DNA of 64,000 bases from Lentibacter sp. XHP0401 (GCF_025751535.1 NZ_JAOWLC010000006.1:124001-188000), one strand, 5' to 3'. Positions 43,468 to 53,360 are shown, counted from the first letter of the stretch. The notes: generated from the sequence alone by a model not told the origin. A program made the numbers and translations.

Positions 43468-44300
43468 TGAGGGAGCATACTGTAACAGGCGGCGGCGGGC
43501 TCAAGCTCCATGTCACCGACCAAGGCCCCGAAAATGCGCCTGCGCTCCTGCTTATCCACGGCTGGGCGCAGCATTCTGTCGCTTGGGCAGCACAAGCCCC
43601 TCTGACCGAGCGCTTTCGCGTTGTGGCACTTGACCTGCGAGGACATGGCAGCTCTGACGCGCCTCAGGATGTGTCCGCCTACACAGAGACACAGCTCTGG
43701 GGCGATGACATCCACGCCGTGATCACCGAGCTTGGCCTCAAGAGCACTGTGCTTGTGGGCTGGTCCTATGGCGCACGGGTGATTGCCTCTTATATCGCAA
43801 CGCATGGACAAGACGCGATTGCGGGTGTTGTCCTTGTGGGCGGAGTGATCGCAATTGGCGAGGCGCGTGAACCCTGGATGATGGGGGCGGGCAGCCCTGC
43901 GCTCAACAAAGACCTATACACCTCCAATCAGGCTCGCTTGCTCGCAGCGACTGCCCAGTTTGTCGATCAGTGCACCTATGCCCCTCTGCCGCGCGAAACC
44001 TATGGCGTGCTTGTGGGCGCGAATATGTTCGTAAGCCCCTTGGTGCGCCGCGCGCTTTTTGCGGGCACGCTTGATTGCCGACCTGTTTGGAAAGGTTTCA
44101 CCAGACCTGCACTCGTGATTCACGGGACGAATGATGCAATCGTTGAACCTCTCGTTGGCCAAACAGCAGCTGAAACGCTTTCAGGTGGCACGCTTTCTCT
44201 CTGGCCTGAAACAGGCCATGCGCCCTTCGCCGAGCACCCCGAGCGCTTCAACGAGGAACTGGCAACCTTTGCAACCCAAGCGATTGAGGAGAGCGCATGA
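43467..44300 (+). CDS. Alpha/beta hydrolase between soeA and soeB
   Basis: Hydrolase of 277 aa. HGWAQHSVAWAAQ supplies the oxyanion-hole region, GWSYGAR the nucleophile Ser (GxSxG), GTNDAIV a probable Asp and TGHAPF the His. ATG 43467 overlaps the soeA stop (TGATG) and follows a strong GGGGAGGAG site; its own stop overlaps the soeB start. Such close coupling means it is always made with the sulfite dehydrogenase. Its substrate is unknown; soeABC operons do not need a hydrolase for activity, so it may release a sulfonate or ester or be a bystander. No signal peptide. Confidence 0.88.
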   Translation: MREHTVTGGGGLKLHVTDQGPENAPALLLIHGWAQHSVAWAAQAPLTERFRVVALDLRGHGSSDAPQDVSAYTETQLWGDDIHAVITELGLKSTVLVGWSYGARVIASYIATHGQDAIAGVVLVGGVIAIGEAREPWMMGAGSPALNKDLYTSNQARLLAATAQFVDQCTYAPLPRETYGVLVGANMFVSPLVRRALFAGTLDCRPVWKGFTRPALVIHGTNDAIVEPLVGQTAAETLSGGTLSLWPETGHAPFAEHPERFNEELATFATQAIEESA

Positions 44301-45028
44301 CCACTCTGCCGCAAAGCACCGAAAAAAAGCTTGGCCTTGTCATTGATCTTGACACCTGCGTCGGCTGCCATGCCTGCGTGGTGTCTTGTAAGGAATGGAA
44401 CACCTCCAACTATGGCGCGCCGCTCTCCGATATCGACGCTTACGGAGCCGAGCCGCACGGAACCTTTCTCAACCGTGTCCACAGCTTTGAAGCACAACCT
44501 GAAAGCGGCTGCTCGCAAACCGTGCATTTCCCCAAGTCCTGCCTGCATTGCGAGGACGCGCCCTGCGTGACGGTTTGCCCGACAGGTGCGAGCTACAAGC
44601 GCGAGGAAGACGGGATCGTGCTGGTCAACGAAGATGATTGCATGGGCTGCGGCCTTTGCGCATGGGCTTGCCCATATGGCGCTCGCGAGCTTGACGAAAT
44701 TTTCGGGGTGATGAAGAAATGCACCCTTTGTGTAGACCGGATTTATAACGAGAACATCCCCGAGGAAGACCGTATTCCCTCCTGCGTGCGCACCTGCCCC
44801 TCGAATGCACGCCACTTTGGCGATTTGAGCAACCCCGAGAGCAATGTGTCAAAGCTGGTTGCTGCACGCGGCGGGATGGACCTGATGCCGGAGCTTGGAA
44901 CCAAACCTGTGAACAAGTACCTGCCACCGCGCCTGAAGGATCAGCCCTCTGACGCCGCGCTTGAGCCGCAACACAATGACGCCAAAGGCCTCTTTGCCTG
45001 GCTTGATAAAGCGCTGGAGAATATCTGA
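44297..45028 (+). CDS. soeB: Sulfite dehydrogenase iron-sulfur subunit SoeB
   Basis: Ferredoxin-type electron-transfer subunit of 243 aa with four cysteine clusters: CVGCHACVVSCKEWN, CLHCEDAPCVTVCPTG, CMGCGLCAWACPYG, and the split CTLC...CVRTCPSNA. This is the DmsB/PsrB/SoeB layout, carrying electrons from the molybdenum subunit to the membrane subunit. No signal peptide, in agreement with a cytoplasmic complex. Start overlaps the hydrolase stop (ATGA), and its stop overlaps the soeC start (TGATG). Confidence 0.9.
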   Translation: MTTLPQSTEKKLGLVIDLDTCVGCHACVVSCKEWNTSNYGAPLSDIDAYGAEPHGTFLNRVHSFEAQPESGCSQTVHFPKSCLHCEDAPCVTVCPTGASYKREEDGIVLVNEDDCMGCGLCAWACPYGARELDEIFGVMKKCTLCVDRIYNENIPEEDRIPSCVRTCPSNARHFGDLSNPESNVSKLVAARGGMDLMPELGTKPVNKYLPPRLKDQPSDAALEPQHNDAKGLFAWLDKALENI

Positions 45029-45897
45029 TGCATCCAGCGCCCTCTGTTATTGCCTTCACAACGCTTTCAGGCCTCGGTTTCGGACTTCTGGCATTTCTGG
45101 GCATAGGCCTGCCTCCTGTGACAGGCTGGGTGGCTTTTGTTTTTTTCTTTCTCGGGTATGCGCTCGCCGTAGGTGGGCTTTTGGCCTCGGTCGCGCATCT
45201 GGCGAACCCGAAGAACGCTATTAAGGCTTTCAGCCAGTGGCGCTCAAGTTGGCTGTCGCGAGAAGGCATTGTTGCAGTCTTCGCACTCTTGGTCATGACT
45301 GTTTTTGCCATTGCGCTTATCTTCTTCGGAGTCCGTCTTCGGCTTGTCGGCCTGATTGGCGCGCTCTTATGCCTTGGAACCGTTTTCACCACGTCGATGA
45401 TCTACACACAGCTCAAAACCGTGCCGCGCTGGAATATGTGGACAACCCCACCTGTCTTTATTCTCCACGCTCTGGGCGGTGGGGCCTTGCTTGCAGGCCA
45501 GCCGCGCTTGGCAGCAGTCCTCCTTGCGAGCCTTGGCGCACTCATGGTCTGGGCCTGGATTGTGGGCGATGAAAAAGGCCGTGCCGGATCAACGATGGAA
45601 ACAGCAACGGGCCTCGGGCACATCGGCAAGGTGCGCTTGCTGGAACCTCCCCATTCGGGCGAGAACTATCTCTTGAAGGAAATGGCCTATCAAGTGGGGC
45701 GTAAGCACGCGTTCAAGCTAAGGCTGATCGCCTTTGGCCTTGGCATTGTTCTACCCGTATTGCTCATGCTCTTACTGCCTGTAACACACACCACGGCGCT
45801 GGTTGCGATCCTCGCACATCTTGTTGGTATTTTCGCTGGCCGCTGGCTCTTTTTTGCCGAGGCCGAGCATGTGCAGGCTCTTTACTACGGCAGATAA
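45028..45897 (+). CDS. soeC: Membrane anchor subunit SoeC (DmsC-like)
   Basis: Integral membrane protein of 289 aa with about eight hydrophobic segments, beginning PSVIAFTTLSGLGFGLLAFL. It resembles DmsC-type quinone-interacting anchors: VGGLLASVAHLANPKNAIKAFSQWRSSWLSREG is characteristic, and MIYTQLKTVPRWNMW follows. It should anchor SoeAB to the inner membrane and pass electrons to quinone. Coupled to soeB by a TGATG overlap. Last gene of the soe operon. Confidence 0.9.
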   Translation: MHPAPSVIAFTTLSGLGFGLLAFLGIGLPPVTGWVAFVFFFLGYALAVGGLLASVAHLANPKNAIKAFSQWRSSWLSREGIVAVFALLVMTVFAIALIFFGVRLRLVGLIGALLCLGTVFTTSMIYTQLKTVPRWNMWTTPPVFILHALGGGALLAGQPRLAAVLLASLGALMVWAWIVGDEKGRAGSTMETATGLGHIGKVRLLEPPHSGENYLLKEMAYQVGRKHAFKLRLIAFGLGIVLPVLLMLLLPVTHTTALVAILAHLVGIFAGRWLFFAEAEHVQALYYGR

Positions 45898-45968
45898 CCG
45901 ACCGCACGGTTGACTTTTGACATGGCGCGAGACAGGTTCATCTGAACTTGGCCAATAGGAGCGCCCCC

Positions 45969-47915
45969 ATGTCTGTTGTTACCACTCAAATGCACGGCGA
46001 TATCGCCGTCGTCACAATCGACAACCCGCCTGTAAACGCCGCCTCCCAGGCCGTGCGCCAAGGGCTGATGAATGCCCTCATGGCCACTGAGAAATCCAAA
46101 CCCGCCGCTGTAGTGCTTACCTGTGCAGGGCGGACGTTTGTGGCGGGTGCTGACATCCGCGAGTTTGACAAACCTTTCCTTGAGCCCGGCCTCCCCGAGC
46201 TTTTGAACGCAATTGAATCGGCCACGCGACCATGGATTGCGGCCATTCACGGCACAGCACTTGGCGGCGGTTGCGAACTTGCTCTGGCCTGCTCGCACCG
46301 TATCGGTGCGGCAACGGCCAAGATCGGCCTGCCCGAAGTCAACCTCGGCCTCATCCCCGGCGCTGGCGGAACCGTACGCCTGCCCCGTTTGATTGACCCA
46401 ATCGACGCGGCGCGCCTTGCCATAACGGGCAAACCGATTGGAGCGCGCGAAGCCACCAAGCTTGGCCTCTTTGATGCCATCGCAGAGGGTGATCTATTGG
46501 AAGCCGCTGTTGAACTTGCAAAAGATGCGGCCGACAAACCCATGCGCGCACCTCTTCTCACCCGCGCAGCACCCGAAGTAGACCAAGCCACTTGGGATGC
46601 GGCCATTTCCAAGCTTACCGCAAAAGCACGTGGGCAAAACTCACCGCATGAAGCCGCTGCCGCTGTGCGCGATGCGCTTGATCATGACGGGCCCGCAGCC
46701 CTCAAGCTTGAGCGCGAGCGCTTTATGCGCCTCAAAGGCTCACCGCAATCGGCTGCTCTGCGCTATATATTCTTTGCCGAGCGCACTGTTGGGAAGTCTC
46801 CCCGCACCAAGGGCGTTGCTCCCCGCCCGCTCGCGCAGATCGGCATTATCGGTGGCGGTACCATGGGCGCAGGGATCGCCGCAGCAGCGCTTCTGTCTGG
46901 CCTCAAAGTCCAGATGATCGAGCGTAACCAAGACGCAGCCAATGCGGGGGCCGCACGCGTGGAAGGGATTCTCGGTGGCTCGCTTAAACGTGGGTTGATC
47001 ACTGAAGCCAAGCACGATGCCCTTCACGCCAATTTCGAGGCCGCCAGTGACTATGCGGAACTCGGCGAGGCCGATCTTGTGATAGAGGCTGTTTTTGAGG
47101 ACATGGATGTAAAAAAAGAGGTCTTTGCCGCGCTTGAGGCTGCCTGCAAGCCTGAAGCTGTGCTGGCCACCAACACGTCTTATCTTGATATAAACGAGAT
47201 CGCCGCCAGCGTGAAAGACCCCTCACGCGTGGTCGGACTACACTTCTTCTCGCCTGCCCATATCATGAAGCTTCTGGAGATTGTTGTGCCTGAAGCCCTA
47301 GCAGATGATGTGCTTGCTACGGCAATCCAGTTTGCTAAAATAGTGCGCAAACTGCCTGTTCTCGCAGGTGTCTGCGACGGTTTTATCGCCAATCGCATCA
47401 TGTCTTCCTACCGGCGTGAGGCTGATTATCTGCTGGAAGACGGTGCCCTACCGTATGAAGTGGATGCAGCCATGCGCAACTTCGGGATGCCTATGGGGAT
47501 TTTCGAGATGCAAGACCTTGCAGGGCTCGATATTGGCTGGGCCGCCCGCAAACGCCGTGCGGCTACGCGCCCCGCAAGCGAGCGCTATGTCGACATCCCT
47601 GATCGCATCTGCAAGCAAGGTAACTTTGGCCGGAAAACGGGCCGTGGCTGGTATCTTTATGACGATGGAAAGCCAACGCGTGACCCCGAGGTCGAGGCCT
47701 TGATCATATCAGAGTCGGCACGCAAAGGCATCACACGTAAGAAATTCACAGAAGAAGAGCTTATGGCCCGTATTCTTGGCTGTATGCAGAACGAAGGCGC
47801 GGCGATCTTGTCTGAAGGAATTGCCGCCAGCAGAGAAGACATTGACGTGACCATGGTCAACGCTTTCGGCTTCCCGCGCTGGAAAGGCGGCCCGATGTTT
47901 ATGAAGGGCGCCTAG
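45969..47915 (+). CDS. Bifunctional enoyl-CoA hydratase / 3-hydroxyacyl-CoA dehydrogenase (FadJ/FadB-like)
   Basis: Protein of 648 aa catalysing two steps of fatty-acid beta-oxidation: hydration of enoyl-CoA, then NAD-dependent oxidation of 3-hydroxyacyl-CoA. The N-terminal crotonase domain has AGADIREF and GGGCELALACSHRIG (oxyanion hole) and LPEVNLGLIPGAGGT. The dehydrogenase domain starts near 300 with IGIIGGGTMGAGIAAA and has the GLHFFSPAHIMKLLEIV segment with the catalytic His. The C-terminal helical domain completes it. ATG 45969 is preferred, preceded by AGGAG; 45948 would read through that site. A separate thiolase is not seen nearby. Confidence 0.92.
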   Translation: MSVVTTQMHGDIAVVTIDNPPVNAASQAVRQGLMNALMATEKSKPAAVVLTCAGRTFVAGADIREFDKPFLEPGLPELLNAIESATRPWIAAIHGTALGGGCELALACSHRIGAATAKIGLPEVNLGLIPGAGGTVRLPRLIDPIDAARLAITGKPIGAREATKLGLFDAIAEGDLLEAAVELAKDAADKPMRAPLLTRAAPEVDQATWDAAISKLTAKARGQNSPHEAAAAVRDALDHDGPAALKLERERFMRLKGSPQSAALRYIFFAERTVGKSPRTKGVAPRPLAQIGIIGGGTMGAGIAAAALLSGLKVQMIERNQDAANAGAARVEGILGGSLKRGLITEAKHDALHANFEAASDYAELGEADLVIEAVFEDMDVKKEVFAALEAACKPEAVLATNTSYLDINEIAASVKDPSRVVGLHFFSPAHIMKLLEIVVPEALADDVLATAIQFAKIVRKLPVLAGVCDGFIANRIMSSYRREADYLLEDGALPYEVDAAMRNFGMPMGIFEMQDLAGLDIGWAARKRRAATRPASERYVDIPDRICKQGNFGRKTGRGWYLYDDGKPTRDPEVEALIISESARKGITRKKFTEEELMARILGCMQNEGAAILSEGIAASREDIDVTMVNAFGFPRWKGGPMFMKGA

Positions 47916-47937
47916 GCGCTAAAAGAATGCACATAAA

Positions 47938-47967
47938 CTTTACCTCGGCAAACCTGGCGAGGTAAAG
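47938..47967. terminator. Hairpin downstream of the beta-oxidation gene
   Basis: Perfect 10-bp stem CTTTACCTCG (47938-47947) with CGAGGTAAAG (47958-47967), 10-base loop. It lies 23 bases after the stop. No T-run follows, so termination is plausible but not certain. Confidence 0.5.
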
Positions 47968-48429
47968 CCGCCTCGCGACTGCGCTCGCATAACTGATAAG
48001 CGTTAGACACATTTTTCAGGATGTTGTTGAACGCATCTCGTCACAAGTCAAGAAACGGCACTTTAGAATGGGGCGTCTCATATAGCCCCCAGATCTCGGT
48101 CACAGGCCTGCGCACATCCGCTTGGCCACCAATTGCTCTTTCAAGGTATTTTGATTGGCCGTTTGGCGACCACCACGCTAACAATGCAGGCAATTTGGCA
48201 GATCACGAGATAAGTCGTGCATTTTTCGACAGAATTTCTGTAGCCTTGCGTTTGAGTTTTTAACCATTGCTTGAATGAAAGAAACACATGATTTTGAGCA
48301 CGCGAACCGGTTACAGTTGTCTCAAAGGTTTCTTGAAAGCAATAGCCCCACACGTAGCTGGTGCGTTTGTCATCTAAACAGTGAACCACGGCCCATATGG
48401 GTGAATAGAACTCTGGAGTTACAAAGACT
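47968..48429. other. Intergenic stretch before the RND operon
   Basis: About 460 bases with no convincing gene; the two short frames present have no ribosome site or recognisable motif. It presumably contains the RND operon promoter. It is AT-richer than its flanks, so a decayed remnant cannot be excluded. Confidence 0.4.
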
Positions 48430-49551
48430 TTGAAAAATTTTATTGTTGTAATTGTTTCTTTAGGCGTTCTGGCTGGCGCATATGTCTTCGCGTTTGGGAT
48501 ACCGGATCAGATCTCCCAAGTCTTGGGTGCGCCTGCACCTGAAGAAACAAGCGCGCAAAACGGAGGGCAAGCAGGCCCCACGAGGCCAAGGCAGGCTACA
48601 ACCGTTGTTCTGTCCACTTTGGAAGAGCGCACTTACAACCTCGTTCTTCGCTCGGTGGGCAGTGCCGTTTCATTGCGCCGTGCCGAAGTGGTGACAACAG
48701 AGGCCGGTGAAGTCGTCGAAGCGGCACTTCGTGCAAACGCACTGGTGAACCGAGGAGAAGTGATCGTGCGTCTCGATGACAGAACCCAACGCCTTTCACT
48801 TGAAATCGCGCAGGCCGAACGGGATCAGGCTCAGGCCACTGTGACCCGGTTCGAGGGGTTGCAAAAAAATGGCAGTTCTGTTGTCACAAACGTGGCACTT
48901 GCTGAAGCACAAGTCGCGCTGCGCCTTGCACAGGCCAATGTCGGATTAGCCGAGGTTGCACTGGATAAACGGGCAATTATTGCTCCGTTTACCGGACGTC
49001 TCGGACTGAGCGATGTCAATATAGGGGATCAGCTGACATCAGGCCAAACCATTGTGACGCTTGATGATTCCACTACGCTGCTCGCCGAATTCGAAGTGCC
49101 GGAACGCTCCATTGGCCTTCTGGCCGTAGGCAAACCGGTGTTTGTAGCAACCCCGACCTTTGCTGGCCGCGTTTTTGAGGGCAAGGTTTCGGCCTTTGAC
49201 AGCCGCCTCGACAGTGTTACCCGCAGTGCGACCGTGCAGGCAGAAATTGACAATTCAGACGGATTGCTAGTTTCCGGTATGACATTCATTGTCCGTATGT
49301 CCGAAGTCACCGATCCTTTGCCTGTTGTGCCATCAACTGCAATTATATGGGATCGCTCGGGCGCAGGAATTTGGGTCTCGGAAGAAGGGCGGGTAACTCG
49401 TGTGCCAGTCACTATCCGCTATCGCGACGGGGATCAGGTCTGGATCGAAATAGATGCGCCCATCGGAGCGCAATTCGTCTCGGAAGGCGCATCAAAGTTA
49501 CGCGATGGGGCTGTCGTGACAGGCGCCCAAATAGGCAAGGTTCAGAGCTGA
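48430..49551 (+). CDS. RND efflux periplasmic adaptor (membrane fusion protein)
   Basis: HlyD/AcrA-type adaptor of 373 aa. A short N-terminal membrane or signal segment (IVVIVSLGVLAGAYVFAFG) precedes a Gln/Pro-rich linker, the biotinyl-lipoyl-like hairpin (AEVVTTEAGEVVEAALRANALVNRGEVI split by a coiled coil with AERDQAQATVTRFEGLQ), and beta-barrel and membrane-proximal domains (RAIIAPFTGRLGLSDV; DRSGAGIWVSEEG). The first in-frame start is TTG 48430, with GGAG about 11 bases upstream; no ATG follows early enough to be better. Its stop overlaps the start of the pump gene, so the two form an efflux pair. No outer-membrane channel gene is visible here. Confidence 0.9.
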   Translation: MKNFIVVIVSLGVLAGAYVFAFGIPDQISQVLGAPAPEETSAQNGGQAGPTRPRQATTVVLSTLEERTYNLVLRSVGSAVSLRRAEVVTTEAGEVVEAALRANALVNRGEVIVRLDDRTQRLSLEIAQAERDQAQATVTRFEGLQKNGSSVVTNVALAEAQVALRLAQANVGLAEVALDKRAIIAPFTGRLGLSDVNIGDQLTSGQTIVTLDDSTTLLAEFEVPERSIGLLAVGKPVFVATPTFAGRVFEGKVSAFDSRLDSVTRSATVQAEIDNSDGLLVSGMTFIVRMSEVTDPLPVVPSTAIIWDRSGAGIWVSEEGRVTRVPVTIRYRDGDQVWIEIDAPIGAQFVSEGASKLRDGAVVTGAQIGKVQS

Positions 49552-52500
49552 TGAGCATCGAGAAGATGGCGCGTAAAGCTGGTTTTGCCGACACATTCGT
49601 TGCGCGTCCGATCCTTGGTATTGTTCTCAACCTTCTGATCATCATCGCGGGTCTGGCTGCGTTGACAAGCGTCGACATCCGGGAAATGCCCGATGTCGAC
49701 CGACCTGTTCTTTCCGTACGCACCACCTATGAAGGTGCGGTGCCGAGCACTGTAGATACAGAGGTGACCCAAGTCCTTGAGGATGCATTGAGCGCACTGG
49801 AGGGAATGTCCAATATCGAATCCACCTCGTCTACCGGAGCAAGCCGGATCACGATTGATCTATCCGATGGCACTGACGTTAATATTGCCGCCAACGAAGC
49901 ACGCGAGATTGTGTCCGGAACATTGCGGAATTTACCTGACGACATAGACGATCCTGTCGTCACCAAAAGCGACAGCAACTCAGACGCAATCATCCGCCTT
50001 GCCCTCTTGGGAGACGCAAGCTTTGACGAGCTCACACAGCTTGCGGAAGGCATTGTTTACGAAAGAATGTCCCTCGTCGACGGGATCGCCGAAGTCACAG
50101 TGCGCGGCAATCGTGCGAACGAGTTTCGCGTTTCACTCAATATGCCGTCTCTACTCGGCCGTGGTTTGACGATCTTTGATGTCTCCAGTGCATTGGCACA
50201 CCTTCGTGACGACACTGCGCTTGGTTCGCTTGAAAGCGAATCCCAAACACTCGCTTTACGTGTTGGCAACAAAGAAGTGACCGTCGCTTCCATCAACCAA
50301 CTCCCAATCAACGACACAACGCAAGTCGCCGATGTGGCCTTTGTTCAATTGCTCCCCGAGGAAGCGAGCGTCTACGCCCGCGTAAATGGAGAAACGGCCG
50401 TCGGCCTTGATATCACTCGCCAATCAGTTGGCAACACACTCGAAATCTCGCGCGATGTTGCTGTTGCAGTTGAAGAACTGCGCCCGCAGCTGCCTGAAGG
50501 CGTGCGACTGATCATCACCACCAATGACGGTGTCTTCATCGAGGGCTCCATCAACGAGGTCGTCAAATCCATTCTCATGGCCACGGTCATCGTTGTTGCT
50601 GTGATCTTTCTTTTCCTGCGCTCTGCCCGTGCAACACTGATCCCCGCGATCACTATTCCTGTGGCCTTGATCGGCACAGTTGCGGCAATCTGGATAACAG
50701 GGTTTTCCGTGAACACCATCAGTCTGCTGGCACTTGTGCTGGCCACCGGTATGGTTGTTGATGACGCGATTGTTGTGATCGAGAATATCGTGCGCAAGCG
50801 CAAGGCCGGGCTTGGAGCTTATGCAGCCGCAGCAGCCGGCGCCAACGAGGTGTTCTTTGCCGTTATTTCAACAACGGCAACACTGGCTGCTGTCTTCATT
50901 CCGATTTCGTTTCTTCCGGGGCAAGCGGGCGGCGTGTTTTCCGAATTCGGCTTTGTTCTGGCCTTTTCAGTGACGCTCTCGTCTTTCACCGCGCTGACCC
51001 TTACGCCTGTTCTGGCCGCCTTGCTCGACCCAGGCAAAACCCAACCCAATGCAAAAGATGCCCCTCGTGGCCGCTTGTCCCGTAGTTTTGATGCGGTGAT
51101 GGATTTTGCCATTCGCACCCCCCTGCTCGTGCTGGCTGTAGCGATGGGGTTTGTTATCATTTCAATAGGTGCAGCTATAACACTGCCCTCAACTGTGACG
51201 CCTGAAGAAGACCGTGGTTTCTTCATCGTATTCGCGCGCGGATCGTCCGACACAACAATCGACTATCTCGATACGCAGGTTGTCCAGATAGAAGACATCC
51301 TCGCGCCCTATCAAGAAACCGGCCAAGTCGAAGTTGTGCAGAGCATCATCGGCGTGCGTGGTGGCACAATTGCATTCATCATCGTGCGCCTGCCCGACTG
51401 GGCCGAGCGCGACTTCACCCAACAGGAACTGATCGGGCAGATCAGCGGCAAACTTTCCTCTGTTCCCGGCGTGCAAGTTAGCGCGCGTTCCACCAACAGC
51501 CTCAACATTCGTGGCGGAGGCAGTGGCCTTGGTTTTGCTATCACAGGTAAAAACCTCGATGAGATGACTGCCGCCGCCAACGCTTTGGTCGGGGCCATGT
51601 CTCAAGACGACACCTTTCTAAATCCGCAACTGTCCAACAATGCAGTCAACGCGCAGCTGGAAGTAACAGTAGATGATGCCGCAGCCGGTGACATGGGCTT
51701 GAACACCGCAGCCGTATCAAGCCTTGTGCGCGCTCTCGTACAGGGCGATGTCGCGGTCAGCGTCTTTTCAGACGACACGGAAATCGATGTTAACGTGGTG
51801 CCCGGTGGACCGCCGATTGACGACCCCTCTGATATCGCCTCCATGTCAATCCGTCTGGACAATGGCGCATACGTGCCCCTGTCTGCTGTCGCGAGCCTTC
51901 AAATGGTTGTCAGTGAAGCACAGATCGAACGCTATAACGGCTCTCTCGCTGTATCTTTGCGCGCCAACCTGGGCGAAGGTATCGATTTGTCGACCTCGAT
52001 GAAACGTCTTTTGGAAATCTCTGAAGAGGTTTTACCCGATGGCATGGGCATTATCTTCACCGGCGAAGCCGCCACGCTCGATGACACGGCCACAGGCATG
52101 TACATGGTGTTCGGCGTCGCCCTCGTCGTGGTGCTTTTGGTTCTTGCCGCGCAATTTGAAAGCTTTGCCAGTGCTGTCGTCATCATGTTGACAGTGCCCT
52201 TCGGCCTCGCCGCCGCATTGCTGGCGATTTCTCTTACAGGCGGATCTTTGAACTACTACAGCCAGATCGGCCTTGTTATGCTGATCGGGGTCATGTCGAA
52301 AAATGGTATCCTGATCGTCGAATTTGCAAACCAGTTGCGCGAGGCAGGTCAGGATATCGACAGCGCCATCCGCAATTCTCTGCGCCTCCGTATCCGTCCC
52401 GTGATGATGACCATGGTCTCTACCGTTTTCGGCGGTCTGCCCTTGATTATGACCTCAGGTGCGGGCGCGGAAGCTCGTATTTGTGTGGGCTGGGTGATCG

Positions 52501-52643
52501 TCGGCGGACTTGGCTTTGCGACTGTGTTCACGTTGTTTCTCACCCCTATCTTCTATCGTTGGATCGCTGTTTGGGGTGCAACACCGGGGGCTGCATCCAA
52601 ACGACTTCAAGCAGAATCGGGCGGGATCACTGGCACGCCATAG
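49551..52643 (+). CDS. RND family efflux pump permease
   Basis: Resistance-nodulation-division transporter of 1030 aa, driven by proton flow and expelling hydrophobic compounds from the periplasm. Features: first membrane segment (PILGIVLNLLIIIAGLAAL), RVSLNMPSLLGRGL docking region, the mid-sequence hydrophobic block with GMVVDDAIVVIENI (the conserved Asp-Asp proton relay) and a second set of membrane helices near 860-1010 (VVLLVLAAQFES, GVMSKNGILIVEFANQ). Length and twofold repeat match the AcrB/MexB class. ATG 49551 overlaps the adaptor stop (TGATG); a longer frame from 49347 is just the adaptor gene in another frame. Substrate unknown. Confidence 0.93.
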   Translation: MSIEKMARKAGFADTFVARPILGIVLNLLIIIAGLAALTSVDIREMPDVDRPVLSVRTTYEGAVPSTVDTEVTQVLEDALSALEGMSNIESTSSTGASRITIDLSDGTDVNIAANEAREIVSGTLRNLPDDIDDPVVTKSDSNSDAIIRLALLGDASFDELTQLAEGIVYERMSLVDGIAEVTVRGNRANEFRVSLNMPSLLGRGLTIFDVSSALAHLRDDTALGSLESESQTLALRVGNKEVTVASINQLPINDTTQVADVAFVQLLPEEASVYARVNGETAVGLDITRQSVGNTLEISRDVAVAVEELRPQLPEGVRLIITTNDGVFIEGSINEVVKSILMATVIVVAVIFLFLRSARATLIPAITIPVALIGTVAAIWITGFSVNTISLLALVLATGMVVDDAIVVIENIVRKRKAGLGAYAAAAAGANEVFFAVISTTATLAAVFIPISFLPGQAGGVFSEFGFVLAFSVTLSSFTALTLTPVLAALLDPGKTQPNAKDAPRGRLSRSFDAVMDFAIRTPLLVLAVAMGFVIISIGAAITLPSTVTPEEDRGFFIVFARGSSDTTIDYLDTQVVQIEDILAPYQETGQVEVVQSIIGVRGGTIAFIIVRLPDWAERDFTQQELIGQISGKLSSVPGVQVSARSTNSLNIRGGGSGLGFAITGKNLDEMTAAANALVGAMSQDDTFLNPQLSNNAVNAQLEVTVDDAAAGDMGLNTAAVSSLVRALVQGDVAVSVFSDDTEIDVNVVPGGPPIDDPSDIASMSIRLDNGAYVPLSAVASLQMVVSEAQIERYNGSLAVSLRANLGEGIDLSTSMKRLLEISEEVLPDGMGIIFTGEAATLDDTATGMYMVFGVALVVVLLVLAAQFESFASAVVIMLTVPFGLAAALLAISLTGGSLNYYSQIGLVMLIGVMSKNGILIVEFANQLREAGQDIDSAIRNSLRLRIRPVMMTMVSTVFGGLPLIMTSGAGAEARICVGWVIVGGLGFATVFTLFLTPIFYRWIAVWGATPGAASKRLQAESGGITGTP

Positions 52644-52852
52644 GCGCGCGTTTTTTAGCACGCTTAAACACAGCGTCTGTTGTGGATTGTGGGGATTGCT
52701 AGCTTTATCGGCGGTTGCGCAACGGCGCGAAACAGACGGTTGATGCGATCCGCCGCATTGACGAAAGCATGCGCCTGTTCGATATTTTTTGACAGGCAAA
52801 AGGGGCCGAACTGGGCAAGCCAGTCCACGCATTCCGGAAAACAGGAGCGGAT

Positions 52853-53359
52853 ATGAAATTTGCATGTGTGACATCGCCGATACGAGGCGAAACCGACAGG
52901 GTGCTTACCGAAATTGCCAACCAGTTGCAGGCGCAAGGTGTATCGCTTGCAGGCATTGTGAAGGACTTGGACCATGCCAGCGCCTTTAATAACGGCTGCG
53001 ACATGAAAGTGCGTGTTCTGCCTGACGGGCCGGTGATCAAGATCACGCAGGATCTTGGCGCAGGGTCTGATGCCTGTCGACTTGACCCCGGAGCTATCGC
53101 TCAAGCTGTTGCCAGTGTCGAGAATGGCGCGCTGCAGAACGCCGACCTTTTTATCCTCAATAAATTTGGCCCCGAAGAAGCTGCAGGGCGCGGGTTCTGT
53201 AGTGCGATCGGAGCCGCGATAGAGCATGGCATTCCTGTGCTTGTCGGCGTGGGTGAGCCCAGCAAAGCGGCCTTTGACAGCTTTACTGGTGGCTTGGCCA
53301 CGGCAGTTGCGCCACAGCCTGATGACATACTTGCATGGCTGCACAGTGATACGCCCTAA
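52853..53359 (+). CDS. DUF2478 domain-containing protein
   Basis: Protein of 168 aa. The N-terminal MKFACVTSPIRGETDRVL and later CRLDPGAIAQAVASVENGAL, LFILNKFGPEEAAGRGF, and AIEHGIPVLVGVGEPS match DUF2478, a family I recall beside molybdate-uptake genes and thought to be nucleotide-binding. The fold looks like an NTPase-type alpha/beta without a complete P-loop. Start ATG is supported by AGGAGCGG upstream. Whether it serves the molybdenum-dependent SoeA 10 kb away is only a guess. Ends at a terminator. Confidence 0.78.
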   Translation: MKFACVTSPIRGETDRVLTEIANQLQAQGVSLAGIVKDLDHASAFNNGCDMKVRVLPDGPVIKITQDLGAGSDACRLDPGAIAQAVASVENGALQNADLFILNKFGPEEAAGRGFCSAIGAAIEHGIPVLVGVGEPSKAAFDSFTGGLATAVAPQPDDILAWLHSDTP

Positions 53360-53360
53360 C

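Noticed and set aside
48141-48389. Possible 82-aa gene before the RND operon
   Set aside because: No ribosome site and no similarity I can recognise.
49347-49550. Longer start for the RND pump
   Set aside because: It lies within the adaptor gene in another frame; TGATG coupling and the first membrane helix support 49551.
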